Positions 26,901 to 36,099 of a stretch of DNA of 64,000 bases are shown one piece after another. The first letter of the stretch is position 1, and each line of letters starts with the position of its first letter. The stretch is from Caprimulgus europaeus. Its lineage: Eukaryota; Chordata; Aves; Caprimulgiformes; Caprimulgidae. The DNA lies in contig OU015532.1 in NCBI GenBank assembly GCA_907165065.1, positions 36,126,339 through 36,190,338 of the forward strand, read 5' to 3'. The notes under the pieces were generated by a model. It was given only the letters and a program-made list of their open reading frames with translations, did no database searches and had not been told where the DNA came from. Both the position numbers and the translations under genes were made by a program.

Positions 26901-29900
26901 GAAACAAAGGAATGAAAGCACTTACCCCAAGTCTCAAAGAGACTGCAGGTACAAGTAAAGTGTGGATCTGCCTACAGTGCTACAGGCTCAGCTGCAGGAC
27001 AGTTTGAGATTCTCTGCATTACATTATTAGGAAGCTTTTCTGAACGTTTTTCCTAAAATGTAAAGTCATCATAAAGGACAGTTTCCCACAAACAATTCCA
27101 GTTTAAAAAAGCAACTGTTAAAAAACTCCCTGAGCATCCTCAATAAATGATGGAGAAAAACCTGATGGAGTTTGGGATAAAGGATGCACACGTAGTGCTG
27201 TGCATCCACTCTCTCGTGCCGATAAGTTTCCGACAAGAGACATGGGCTCCCTGTTGCATAAGAAGTGTCTCAGAGGAGGCCTCGATAACTCTCATGAGAG
27301 ACAGAGGGGAAAAAATATGCAAAACCTAATAAGTTTCACTTTCAAAGGAAAACAACATTTCCTCCTGGACATTTTCAATGTCATTAACTTGAGGTAAACA
27401 GGTACACACCTAGCTGCCTGTCCACAGCTGGTGTGGATGCATGCATTCGTGCTCCACAGGCTGCTCCAGCCCGTTGCAGTGACAGCAGGAAAGTTACTTG
27501 CTGAACCAACTGGGGAATTTAGAGAAACAAAGTCTTCTATAGCTAGATCCATGGAGACTTTTTGAGCATGGTCAGCATATCTAAATCAACTGCAGGATTC
27601 CTGATGTGTTGGAAAGGGGCTTTGTTGTTGTTTGTAATGCACTTATTTACTCAAGAAAGCTCAGCTCTGATTCAGCATCTGGTTCTCATTGAGGCTCAGC
27701 TTTTTTTAAACCAAGCTTTCCAGATGGGTTGACTGAAGCACAAGGAGGTCAAGAGACTTGTCTGAGGTCATACAGCAAGTCAGTGGCTCTGCTTGGACCC
27801 GAGCCCAGAACTGTTCAAGGCTACCACTCCTTGGCTCTTAAAGAGACAATTTTATCCCCTGTGAAGTGATCTTATCACCATGAAGAGGAGATGCAATAAA
27901 AGCAGTCCCCTCAAAGCTGCAGCCTGCTTAGAAAGAGTTATTTCATTTGGAAAAAGCTGTAGCGTTCCAGTGGCTCAATGGAGCAAGTCAAACCAAAGGG
28001 GTGTGATACTGATACACAGTGTCATCCACTCCACTCTTGTATAACCCCGTGCTCCTATGGGGCAGCTTTACACCGCTGCTGCCGCCGCCGTCCCTGGTTG
28101 TCCGCTCACATCGCACCTAGCAGCACATCATGTCAGGAAATACACTGTCGGTTCGGCACAGGTTGAAGCCCCTTCTCAAGGTGAGGAAATTCAAGTGCAC
28201 TCAGGACCTAAAGCAGAGCTCAAGCACTTGTTGCCACGGCCTGGACACGTGGGGCACAGGCAGCACATCCCAGCTGACTGACCTGCAGACCCCCTGAGCT
28301 CAGCTCTGTTCTCCGTAACCTCAGAGTGCACTCTTTAAGCTCAGCCACAGGCTGGGCTACAGCAAGCAGCTGACAGATCCCATGGCAAAGGCACACTACA
28401 CTTGCTCCAAACCAAGAAGGAGGTGACAGCTACCAGGTTCTCCCACAGAAAGCATGGCTTGGCTCTACTTTGTTTTTCCAGAGGCAAGGTGAGAACATCA
28501 CAACAGAAGGAACATTGCCAGAAGCTACAGACTCAGACAGGTAAGAGGTATAAAGAACTCGAGAAAACATAGATGGGTCTCACATGTCACTCAGCAGAGC
28601 CCTTTACAAACTGGATCAACCTGTAGCAGGCTCTGATACTTAGGAACTCAGAGCATTGCTCAAGTCCTTCCAATAATAAATTCAGCATCTTAAAGGAGAT
28701 GAAAGCCACAGAGTGCTAGGGAATGTTGCGTTATTACTCTAGCACTGTTCTAAGGATGAAAAAGCCAGGTTTTAAACTACAGTATTCTATTTAATATATT
28801 AATAGGAAATGAAACCCTGAAAATGGTGTTCATGCCAAAAGCAAGCATAGGTGCAGCCAACTCTCTTATTCTTACGAGATGCATACCCAAAAATCTTTTG
28901 TATAGCCAAGAACCACAGAATAAATACCACATAGCTGTAGGAGCGCAGGGAAGAGATAACAGAGACTCTCCAGGCTTCCCAGCATGGGATGGGGTTAGAC
29001 CCTGCATGCCGCTGAGTCCAATGACAACTCAGTGACGTCAGCCTCGGCAGCTATTACCTGCTCAGTTCCTCTCTCAGACAGGGATGTATATTAAACAGTG
29101 GCCTTTGTGTCAACACAGCCTTGCTGCTGCAGCAGCAGGATGGGAGCAATACGTGAACTGCTGGAGAGTCTCGCAGAACTCAAGAGCCATGAGAGGGCAA
29201 CGCTTGAGCTAGCTGGATGCACTACTCCAACGCTGAAAGCCTTTCCCAGCTCCTACTGAAAGGGCACATACATTTGCTTCTCACAGATTCACAGATAAGA
29301 TGTTTTGCAGGCTGCAAAAAGAGGCACAGCCTGTTGAAAACCAGGCTTGCTCTCTCTCAGGACTTCAAAAGACCACACTGGTGTGACTAACTTTGTGGCA
29401 TTCTAAATCTGATTCAAGATACCACTTTGGAAAGTTGGTTTTGACCAAATGTTTGAGAGACGCTGGAATGGGGCATCCAAATCAGGGATTAGTTTCACAG
29501 CAAGATAAATGACAGCCCAGTTTTCCACGTCTCAGAGACTGTCCCAAACCACAACACACTGTGAAGCAGTTCACGTGTCTCCAGGGGCAGACTGCTTGCT
29601 TCTTCAGCAACAGGCTGGGAAGAGTCACTGCACACAGGACAGAGGGGCTTCTGCATCGCAGATCTGTGCCAAAAGCCAAAGGAAATCCTCCATGCAGGGC
29701 TGGGAGGGAAGGGACTGGGCATGACAACAAAACACTCCATGGGGAACAGTGCCTTGGACACTCATCTGTGGCTCAGCACTCATTTTTCCTGACAAACAAG
29801 AAAGAATCCCTTAACAGATCCAAATGCCAAGGCCCATCCCAGGGTCAGGCTGTGGAGAACCACTGGCTGAACTATTCTGTTCTTGGGTTAAGTTTATGGG

Positions 29901-32900
29901 TTGGTTTTTGGTTTGTTTTGGTTTTTTTTCTCTCTGTTTTGTTTTCAAACGTAAATGGCTGAGCGGCTCCCCCTTTACAACTTTCAGACAAAGGCAGCGG
30001 AGCTCCTCCTGTGTGTGCTGCGCCCCGGGGCAACGCCGGGGCTTCTTCCCAAGCCGCGCACAGGGCCAGCGGGCTGCGGCCCTGGGACAGCTTCAGCGGG
30101 GCCGGCTTCTGAGGGCATTGCTGGTTTCCAAGGCAGAGACATCGGAGAGGTGCGCTCCTCCGAGCGGGAAGGGCTCGAGTTACAACCAGTTCCACCGCTT
30201 CGCTCCAGGGCTCCTCCACCGAGGTGGTTCACCTTCCCTCTGCTCTGAGGATCTGGCTAGAGAGCCAGGGGCCTTCAGCTAACGTCGGTGAAAAGGTTGC
30301 ACTGGGGAAAGCCCCCTTCAACACACAGCGCACTTGTTAAAAATCTCCTGGTAGCTCGTTATTCCAGCAGTTTGCTAAATGACATTCATAGCCCCATCTA
30401 CATTTCTACAGGCTAATCTTCCTGGTACAGCTTCTTCAATCCTCCTGCTGTTTGGTGATAAAGAGTCCCAGAATTCCCTCATCTCTCTGATGACAGAGAG
30501 GGCCAAACCTTGGCCCAGCCACAAGCCACATTCCCTGCCCAAGACAGTAAGTCTCACTTACCTGGGAGAAGAATTGCAACAGATCCCACTGTTAACAGAA
30601 CACCAACTCCCTTAGCATGAGATAAGCTTTCTGTCCCTCTCTGAAGTCAGCAAGAGTGTCAGCTTCTTCACATGCAAGTGCATACATGCTCTCCTGTTAG
30701 GCTTGCACAGAAGTGCTGCCTACTGCCAAACCTCTACCACCACTGACAAACTCTGCATGGGCTGTGATTTCCATGCCATCCCTACTCTATAGAGGAAGGA
30801 GGGCAAGGAAGAAAGAATTGGAGGCTTTAGACATCCTGGTTTTATTTTGTTTCTTTGAAGAGCAGGGTTTCTTCTTTTTTTAAAAAAAAAAAAAAAAGAA
30901 AACAAAAATCAAGATTCTGGAGTGTGGTTTTCAGACCTGATGGCATCTAACAGCTGTCTTTTGTTGTGAGGAAGTTAGTCACAAGTCTGAGATGCTAACT
31001 AGGACTGTTTGACAGAGGAGTTGCTAGCAAGTCTAGCATGATCTAAATATATTCCACAACATTTCAGACAACTACTCCTAGACAACAAGGAGTGCGAGAA
31101 CAGACTCCAGGCTTGTTGTCATCTCCAAGATGAGGAGCTGATATAAGCCACAGATGGCCATTTGTGCCACAGAAGAGAAGACACTGTTTATAAGCAGAGT
31201 GGAGGAAAGTAAAAGCTGTAATAAAAAGCAAGGAGATCCCTAGAGAAAGCTTCAGTGACCCTGTTGCTGATGAACTGGAAGAGCTATAATAGCAGCAGCT
31301 AACGCAGAACAGCTACCTTCCCAGGCAGTAAATGCAATCCCACACATTCTCTTCCCTCCACCTGCCAACCTTTAGGAAGAACTGGCATCTAGCATAAGCA
31401 AAATCCATCAGGATACTCCTACTGTTTTATCGCCGCTGGCAGCCTGCTGCCTTAGACAACAGCCTGCTTAGCTGGTGCCCGGAGCCAGTCTTCTGGAGCA
31501 CCACTCTTGGATAGGTAAACCCCCACCTTCCCCCCCAGGGCCACCCTACCCTCTGTATGTGGAGCCGGTGGAACTGGTCGGCGATGCACTGCAACTTCCG
31601 TGCGATCTGCACCTCGGCACGCGCTTCCCGCTGACCTTCCCGAGGCTCCTCCTGGAGGTGCGGATCCAAGGCAAAGCCAACCGGGGGGACGTGTAAACGA
31701 TAACCAGCATTCCCTACAGAACAGAGATCAGAGGAGTCATTCTTCCAGAGCAAAGAATAGCTCTTCTACTCAGTACACGCACTTTACAGAGGGAGGGCTG
31801 CACATAACGCTACATTTTTGACTCATGTTAAAGTCCAGTTCCTGAAGCCCAAACAATGACTGTGTACCGCAAGCATGCAGTAAAACATTTGCTCAGCTTT
31901 TAAGTAGATTTATATCGATTAAGCAGAGCATTGTGTTGCTTCTCATAATCAAATGACTGGCAGGATCTTAGACTTGGTTCCTTTTGCTTGTTTATAGTTC
32001 AGCCAAGTACTGATTTTTTATTTTTTTTAATGGAAATTCTGTAGCTTTACAAGATCTCTGCCTCAAGTTGTCTCCCGTTAAAGGTTGCCATATCTCTTCT
32101 GTCAGACTTTTCTCAGTTCTCTGGCATTTAGTGGGACTGATTTGAATTAAAGCTGAATCAGATACACAAAGCTGAGAGGTGTCCCATCAGTTACTAGTAA
32201 AATACTGGATGAACATGCTACTTATTCAACAACTTTAACTCCAGTAAAGATCCTGAAAGCTGTCCTACTAAGTGTGCATTTTTGCATTTCCCTCTCTCGG
32301 CTGAAAACTTTTAAGAGTCTTCCTACGTGGCTAAGACAACACTAGAAGTTAAAAAATGTAGGCAAATGATACCATACGAGGTATGGTGAACACTTAAATG
32401 TCTAGCAGTACAATAAAATGTGACAGAATAAAGCCAAAAAGAAAAACAGTGGGAGTATTAAGGGCAGCGGAAGCAATGAGCAAGTGCCTAGTTCCTGCAG
32501 TGGACAAGCAAGTGTAAGAAAATACAAGCTGTCTTTCCTGAGGGAGTAGGACCAAAGGAAAAATAACTTCAGTCCTTCCATTAAATTCCCTAATGAAAGA
32601 AACCTTGCTTGATTGGAGAAGTGCTAAAGGGACAGTTTCCTTGCTGCAAAGCTGGTGACACTGGAGTGCTCTTACCATAGAAGAGTCTCCGGGGCTCTTC
32701 AGTGACTCCACAAGGCAACATAACATCCTGACTGGAAGAGGACGGGCTGAGTGTTTGAGTTGCCTTGTCCTGCTGCTCAGGATGCCTGATACCGGGACCA
32801 CAGCAGTGTGTGAGGGGGAATAGTTGAAATCTCCCCAGAAGGCAGCTGTAGGACTGGTTCTGTGTGAAAATGCCAGTTGCAGTCATCTCACCAGGCTGAC

Positions 32901-32991
32901 CTGCAAGTCCAAAGTCATCAGAGTGAAACACGTCATCGTCCAGCCCATCCAGGCTAGAGTAGTCCTCTTCCAGGTAGCTGGGGCGATCCAT
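17830..32991 (-). CDS. BMF: BMF, Bcl-2-modifying factor (BH3-only pro-apoptotic protein), complete 3-exon coding sequence
   Basis: The coding sequence is join of complement 32676-32991, 31550-31713 and 17830-17931. That is 582 nt or 193 aa plus TGA, close to human BMF (184 aa). Seen: an acidic N-terminus with a DDDVF motif (residues 18-22); the block FPLTHCCGPG (58-67); the dynein light chain 2 docking motif DKATQTLSP (75-83), whose Ser82-Pro83 matches a proline-directed phosphorylation site; MLPCGVTEE (91-99); the BH3 helix (about 138-156, pattern I142, L146, I149, D151, F153); and a C-terminal tail with VWWQ (168-171) and a leucine/phenylalanine-rich segment. Known for the family: BMF is held on the actin/myosin V motor through dynein light chain 2. 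When released after detachment or stress it binds pro-survival BCL2 proteins through BH3 at mitochondria. All introns are GT-AG and phases match (1, then 0). No frameshift or premature stop is present. Identification is by recall of the family, not by search. Confidence 0.97.
18287..18313. repeat. T17-A10 homopolymer hairpin
   Basis: Seventeen T followed directly by ten A, in BMF intron 3. It is a perfect inverted homopolymer of about 10 bp that could form a short hairpin and is likely length-variable. Confidence 0.9.
19641..19715 (+). mobile_element. CR1 LINE 3'-end fragment with internal duplication
   Basis: Reads TTGGACTAGATGATCT twice about 20 bases apart, then CGAGGTCCCTTCCAATCCCTAACATTCTATGATTC, whose final part is the CR1 terminal octamer repeat. 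The duplicated head segment is unusual. Confidence 0.85.
20785..20860. repeat. Short direct duplication, AT-rich
   Basis: The string AATAGGAATTATTTTAC occurs twice (about 20780 and 20840), with related AAAATAGG units between the copies. Confidence 0.7.
21182..21390 (-). mobile_element. CR1 LINE 3'-end fragment
   Basis: The reverse complement of a CR1 tail: octamer remnant CAGAATCATAGAATGG, GGTTGGAAGGGACC, the TCCAACCCCC block, and the segments that encode the end of ORF2. About 210 bp is retained, in BMF intron 3. Confidence 0.93.
23450..24650. promoter_or_regulatory. GC-rich intronic island with TATA and AP-1 motifs
   Basis: This patch of intron 3 is CpG- and GC-rich relative to its surroundings, most densely at 24300-24600. 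On the plus strand an AP-1 site TGACTCA (24437-24443) precedes a TATAAA (24465-24470) by 21 bases, with a GC-rich region on both sides. This fits an alternative or antisense promoter, or an enhancer. The long open frames on both strands (23265-24017 minus, 23955-24779 plus) are what GC-rich DNA gives by chance and show no known domain. Confidence 0.4.
24437..24443 (+). promoter_or_regulatory. AP-1 consensus site TGACTCA
   Basis: An exact palindromic TRE-type heptamer in the intronic GC-rich island, next to a GTCAGCAG half-site at 24423-24430 that resembles a MAF recognition half-element. Confidence 0.4.
24988..25105 (+). mobile_element. MIR-type SINE relic
   Basis: Matches the MIR order: GGCAGAACAACTGGGTTCCAATC (B-box region), then CATGATCTCAGACAAGTTATAACCTGCATTTCCTAGTCTCC, then AAAAGAGAAGTGGGATACTA in place of the AAAATGGGGATAATA segment. 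An old insertion retained in intron 3. Confidence 0.55.
25830..26330 (-). mobile_element. Ancient CR1/L3-type LINE relic (reverse transcriptase C-terminal region)
   Basis: On the plus strand the order of conserved strings is that of an old CR1-clade LINE read in reverse: GGCTTAGCAGTCCTAGCTCA, TTCATATGGAAG, CTTGCCTTTCCCC, CCAGAACTGTAGGTAACATTCAAAATATGGG, GGATTTATACAGTGTCATAAC. The minus-strand frame at 26304-26104 still shows the layout LYKS...P.FE...QFW...F (about 15-40 residues in), typical of the CR1 ORF2 tail. It is heavily mutated with no functional potential. Confidence 0.75.
27715..27838 (-). mobile_element. MIR-type SINE relic
   Basis: Reverse complement of MIR: GACTGAAGCACAAGGAGGTCAAGAGACTTGTCTGAGGTCATACAGCAAGTCAGTGG, then GACCCGAGCCCAGAACTG and a CTCTTA end, in the expected order and spacing. 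It is one of the best preserved old SINEs in the window. Confidence 0.75.
29980..30250. promoter_or_regulatory. Small CpG-rich patch in BMF intron 3
   Basis: About 270 bases with many CpGs (for example CGCCCCGGGGCAACGCCGGGG at its start) inside otherwise CpG-poor intron, 1.3 kb downstream of the BH3 exon in the direction of transcription. It could be an enhancer, an alternative exon or a remnant island. No splice-site pair convinced me. Confidence 0.3.
30874..30896. repeat. T8-A15 homopolymer junction
   Basis: Eight T followed by fifteen A in intron 3, followed by GAAAACAAAA. It may be a decayed retroposon tail, but no retroposon body is recognisable beside it. Confidence 0.7.
31550..31713 (-). 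CDS. BMF: BMF second coding exon (BH3 domain)
   Basis: The exon follows an acceptor reading TCTGTTCTGTAG and completes the split glycine codon, then reads NAGYRL, as in mammals. It encodes residues 106-160. A segment of about 20 residues after NAGYRL is richer in P/E and poorly conserved. Next comes the BH3 helix, beginning AEVQIARKLQCIADQF. The exon ends at CAGAGG before GTAGGG (GT at 31549-31548), in phase 0. The reading frame stays open for 40 more codons into the intron, to a stop at about 31427, so retention of this intron would leave BH3 intact but replace the C-terminal tail. Confidence 0.96.
31714..32675 (-). other. BMF: BMF intron 2
   Basis: A 962-bp phase-1 intron with a GTAAG donor and a pyrimidine-rich acceptor ending CTGTAG. 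I see no coding sequence, repeat or CpG-rich patch in it. Confidence 0.9.
32676..32991 (-). CDS. BMF: BMF first coding exon (start codon, dynein light chain motif)
   Basis: The coding part starts at the ATG complementary to 32989-32991. The exon itself begins about five bases upstream, at 32996, after an acceptor ending TTTATTGCAG. Translation upstream of this ATG remains open but would read through the acceptor into intron, so this is the chosen start. It encodes residues 1-105 plus the first base of codon 106, ending TTCTATG before a GTAAG donor (GT at 32675-32674). It carries the DKATQTLSP dynein-binding motif and the MLPCGVTEE block shared with mammalian BMF. Confidence 0.96.
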
Positions 32992-32996
32992 TGCTC

Positions 32997-35416
32997 CTGC
33001 AATAAAGGGACATTTGAGGAAACAGCTAAGACACAACAAGAATGTTGTCCAGGAGAGATTGGCTTCTGCTCCAACAATAAAACACAGCTCTTTTTTCCAC
33101 ACGTGCCTGTCTGCCTCCTCCCTCCCAGTGCTGCCCATCTGCATGGGCAGGAGTGGCGAGTGACTCAGTGGTGAAGGTCAGGGCTTTGTGGAAAGACCTG
33201 GAGTGCTAGGCCAGAGGGAGACAAAGTTCACACGTGTCTAAGAGTCCACCCACTGCTCCAATTCCACAACTGGTCACAAGGAGTGAGCCAACCCCCAACC
33301 TCAGTATGTAAAAACTGAAAAGACATTGTTCTAAAAACAACCCCAATGCTTCCAATTGCCCCATGGCCAGTCAGCTTCTTTGAGGTCTGCTTTGCTTTAG
33401 CCTGCTGTATTTGAACTTTATGGTATGCCCTCTTCACTTTTTCCCATCTATTACTTATTGATGAAGAAAAGCTCTTGTAATCACAAGGCTGCAAGGCCAG
33501 ACTTTCAAGAAACCCCAGTGGCAAAATTCACAAGAGCTGGCAAAGCCATTTCTGTGAAGCTCTCCATAACTTCTCTCTGTAAGGGCCAACTTTCCTTTCA
33601 ACTTCTCATTTCTTTCCTCAGCTCAACTTAAGACGTGTCTCAAACTTAGCAATACATTCACTTCATTACCCCTCTCACCCTCAAGCCTACAAGCACTGTC
33701 AATGCATTAGTTTACCCTAATGATGAAAAAAAACCCATTGCTGTTGTCAGTGTTTAATGCAGGACTTTTGCCACAGTAAACACTCCTGAGCTCTGTTGCA
33801 GCACAAAGTTGGACCAAGATGGTGAAGGAAAAAAAAACCCAATAAACAGTAAATCAGTATTTCAGAGCTCTTTGCAAATATATAGCAATTAGAAGCAGAT
33901 TTACCAAAAAAGCCACAAGTCCCTTTACTGTTACCTGCGCATCTAACCCAATTGGAAGACAGTCTCCTAAGAGATCCATCCCCAGGATTTCCACCCAGTT
34001 CCAAACAAGGCAGTGAAATTCAACTCTTCATGTCTCTTCCTTTACTCTGGTTTGCGAAGCATTTAACAGAACGGAAGACTAGCAAGAGGAATTTCAGGCC
34101 TGAAGGAGACATTAATAATAATTTTATAAGGATGTGTTCAGCGCTCTCCTTGGTGCTCCCATCTCCCCCCAAGGTGAGCAGCCCTCACACCACCAGCAGG
34201 CTGGAGGAGACAAAGGGACCAAGCAGCACAAGAACTGTGCTGGGCTCTAACTTGGGGACACTACCCTTATTTAAGCTGTTGCATCTCAGCAGTTCACTCA
34301 GCCCAGCCACAACTCCCAGAGAAGAGTGTGCAGAGCAGAACAAGTACCAGCCCCGCAGCTGGTCCAGCTCCGCGGGATGACAGCGGTGCTACCTTGGCAG
34401 CACACTCCTAACATTCTCATCCATGGTGTAAAGAAGCACACCCAAGGGAGTTACAGATACAGGAGGCCCTGAGACACCGGCATGGGCGATCTCCTGCCAG
34501 CCCTGCTGCTGGATGGCCATCACCTGAGAGAAAGGCAGGGCTGTAACTATTTTGACTTTGCAGCAAGATTTGCCAGGTCCCATCCGTCAGAGCCCCACTG
34601 GGACACGGGCATTCGGCACAAGAAAGCGCAACAAAGGGGCAAGGCTGGCCGGCGGACCAACGCCTGAACAAAGGAGGGCTTGGAAAGCCAGAAGTTTTAC
34701 TCGACCCCCCGCCACACGGTCTGGCTTTTCCGCAGAGCTCTCGGGAAACGCTGGGAAAGGCGCTAAACGGCTCCGGGGGCTCTGCCCGACGGCGGCCGCA
34801 CCGGCACGGAGCCCGCGCGTCTTCAGTGCCGTCGACTCACGGCGCTTCCACAGGAGATCCCCCGAGCCGGGGCAGCGCCGCGGAGCCGCCCGCCCGCCCG
34901 CTCTGACAGGCGGAGGGGCCGGGGCCGGAGGGAGGGCTCAGCGCGCACGTGCTGCCAGCTTCCCAAAACAAAGCTGCCCGGGCCCCGCCGCGGCACCCCC
35001 GCTGCCTCCCACCGCCCTGCCCGGGCTCCAGCCCCACCGTCACCCCCGGCCGAGGGGCTTAACCGCAGCTCCTCCGGGCAGCGCCGCGGTACGAAACCCC
35101 CGCGCCCGGCGGGGCGGCCCGGGCGGGGCAGCGCTGACTGCGGCACTCAGCTGTTGCTTACGGCGGCAAACCGCTGCCGTCCCGGTGCCCAGTGGGCTCG
35201 TTCCCAGCCCGCCCGCTCCCCTCGCCTCTCCCCGCTCCCCTAGACGCCGCGGGAGTCCAGGCGGGAGCCGCTTCGCACCGCCCGGCCGGGCCGGGGCTGC
35301 CCCAAGAAGAATCCCCTTCCCTGTCACGATCGCGCCCGGCGCCGGTGCAGCGCTGACCGGACGCCCGGCTCGGAGGGCCCGGCCCCCCGTGGCGAAAAGG
35401 CTCCCCGGGCACTCAC
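32997..35416 (-). other. BMF: BMF intron 1
   Basis: This stretch lies between the probable first exon and the ATG exon. Its upper part (34650-35416) is still CpG island. The lower part (33000-34600) is ordinary sequence in which I see no exon and no clear repeat. A short segment at 33140-33185 vaguely resembles a tRNA A-box and was not annotated. Confidence 0.55.
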
Positions 35417-35525
35417 CGAGAAGCGGGACGAGCGTCCCACGGGGCCGCGGCGACCCGGGAGCCGCCACCGCGCCTCCCCGCCGCCAAACTGCCGCCGCCG
35501 CCGCCGGGCGGCCCGCGAACAGCTG
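35417..35525 (-). other. BMF: Probable BMF non-coding first exon (5' UTR), 5' end approximate
   Basis: Inside the CpG island, on the minus strand, a strong donor CTCG|GTGAGT has its GT at 35416-35415. Directly upstream (higher coordinates) lies a GCC/GGC-repeat-rich stretch typical of 5' UTRs, followed at 35531-35580 by clustered GC boxes. Splicing from this donor to the acceptor at 32997 would give a 5' UTR joined to the ATG exon. The transcription start is inferred to lie between about 35490 and 35530; no initiator or TATA motif fixes it. Other donors in the island could be used instead. Confidence 0.55.
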
Positions 35526-35689
35526 ACGGCGGCCCCGCCCCCGCCCCAGTGGGCGGAGAGGAGAGGGGTTGGGCGGGGCGTGAGGGGCAAGGGCCGCCGC
35601 GGGGGGCTGCGCCCGGCCCGGCCCGCGGAGCGGCTGAGGGCGAGGGGCGGGGCGGGACTCTCCTCCCCAGCCCGCCCCGCCCCGGCCCA

Positions 35690-35749
35690 GCCCCCGCGGG
35701 GGTGCACCCGGCCCTGCCGTGCGTCAACCCTGCAGCTCTGCGCTCGCGG
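35690..35749 (+). other. Possible first exon of a divergent non-coding transcript
   Basis: On the plus strand, about 330 bases from the BMF donor, the island contains TCGCGG|GTGAGTGCTGGG, a near-consensus 5' splice site (GT at 35750-35751) downstream of GC boxes. Paired with the minus-strand donor this resembles a head-to-head CpG-island promoter. No coding frame or acceptor was identified, so the transcript is hypothetical and its start is a guess. Confidence 0.3.
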
Positions 35750-36099
35750 GTGAGTGCTGGGAGGCAGCTGCGGATTCTCGCCTCCCCGCCGGTGCCGGTT
35801 GTGGGTAGCAGGCGGAGGAGGGGTCCCAGCCCGGCCGGCGGGGTTCGCCAGCCCGGCCTGCGGCCCAGAGACAGGGCTGCCCGACAGGAACAGCAGCCTT
35901 CGCTTAAAAACTGGTTCTCCATCCGTACTCTGTGGGGAAGGTACATGGCTCCGTCCTGCTTCAGGTGGGAGCAAGGAGGAAATCGAGGTCGGCGTCTGTC
36001 AGTGGGACTCACTGCTGGGCCGGGGCTGCCTGGATCCTCCTGCCACAGCCGTCTTCCCAAGCCACGAGCAGAGCTACTGACACGAGTGGGTTAGATGTA

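Larger units (their letters stand above)
17932..31549 (-). other. BMF: BMF intron 3 (13.6 kb), content summary
   Basis: A phase-0 intron separates the BH3 exon from the tail exon. It contains CR1 fragments (19641-19715, 21182-21390), a decayed CR1-type LINE tail (about 25830-26330), two MIR relics (about 24988-25105 and 27715-27838), and two GC-rich patches (about 23450-24650 and 29980-30250). It also has a T17-A10 run at 18287-18313 and a T8-A15 run at 30874-30896. The remainder is unremarkable AT-rich sequence with no recognisable exon. Confidence 0.9.
34650..35960. promoter_or_regulatory. CpG island promoter of BMF, possibly bidirectional
   Basis: About 1.3 kb is far richer in G+C and in CpG dinucleotides than the surrounding DNA, which is AT-rich with few CpGs. 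Visible elements are several GC boxes (35533-35546, 35551-35556, 35571-35579), a CACGTG E-box at 34946-34951, a run of GCC triplets at about 35490-35508, and a TTTGGCGG-like E2F-type motif on the minus strand in the same area. No TATA box is evident at the BMF start, as expected for a CpG-island promoter. The island spans the probable first exon and the start of intron 1. Confidence 0.85.

Noticed and set aside
33140..33185. tRNA A-box-like stretch GACTCAGTGGTGAAGGTC
   Set aside because: No B-box at the right distance and no foldable cloverleaf. It could be a MIR scrap but is too weak to call.
34552..35526. Long plus-strand frame (324 codons) across the CpG island
   Set aside because: Composition is Pro/Arg/Ala/Gly-rich as expected from random GC-rich DNA. 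No domain is seen, several other frames are equally open, and the region is best explained as the BMF promoter.
35324..36094. Overlapping long frames on both strands at the right side of the CpG island
   Set aside because: GC-rich chance frames. They overlap one another and show no conserved motif.
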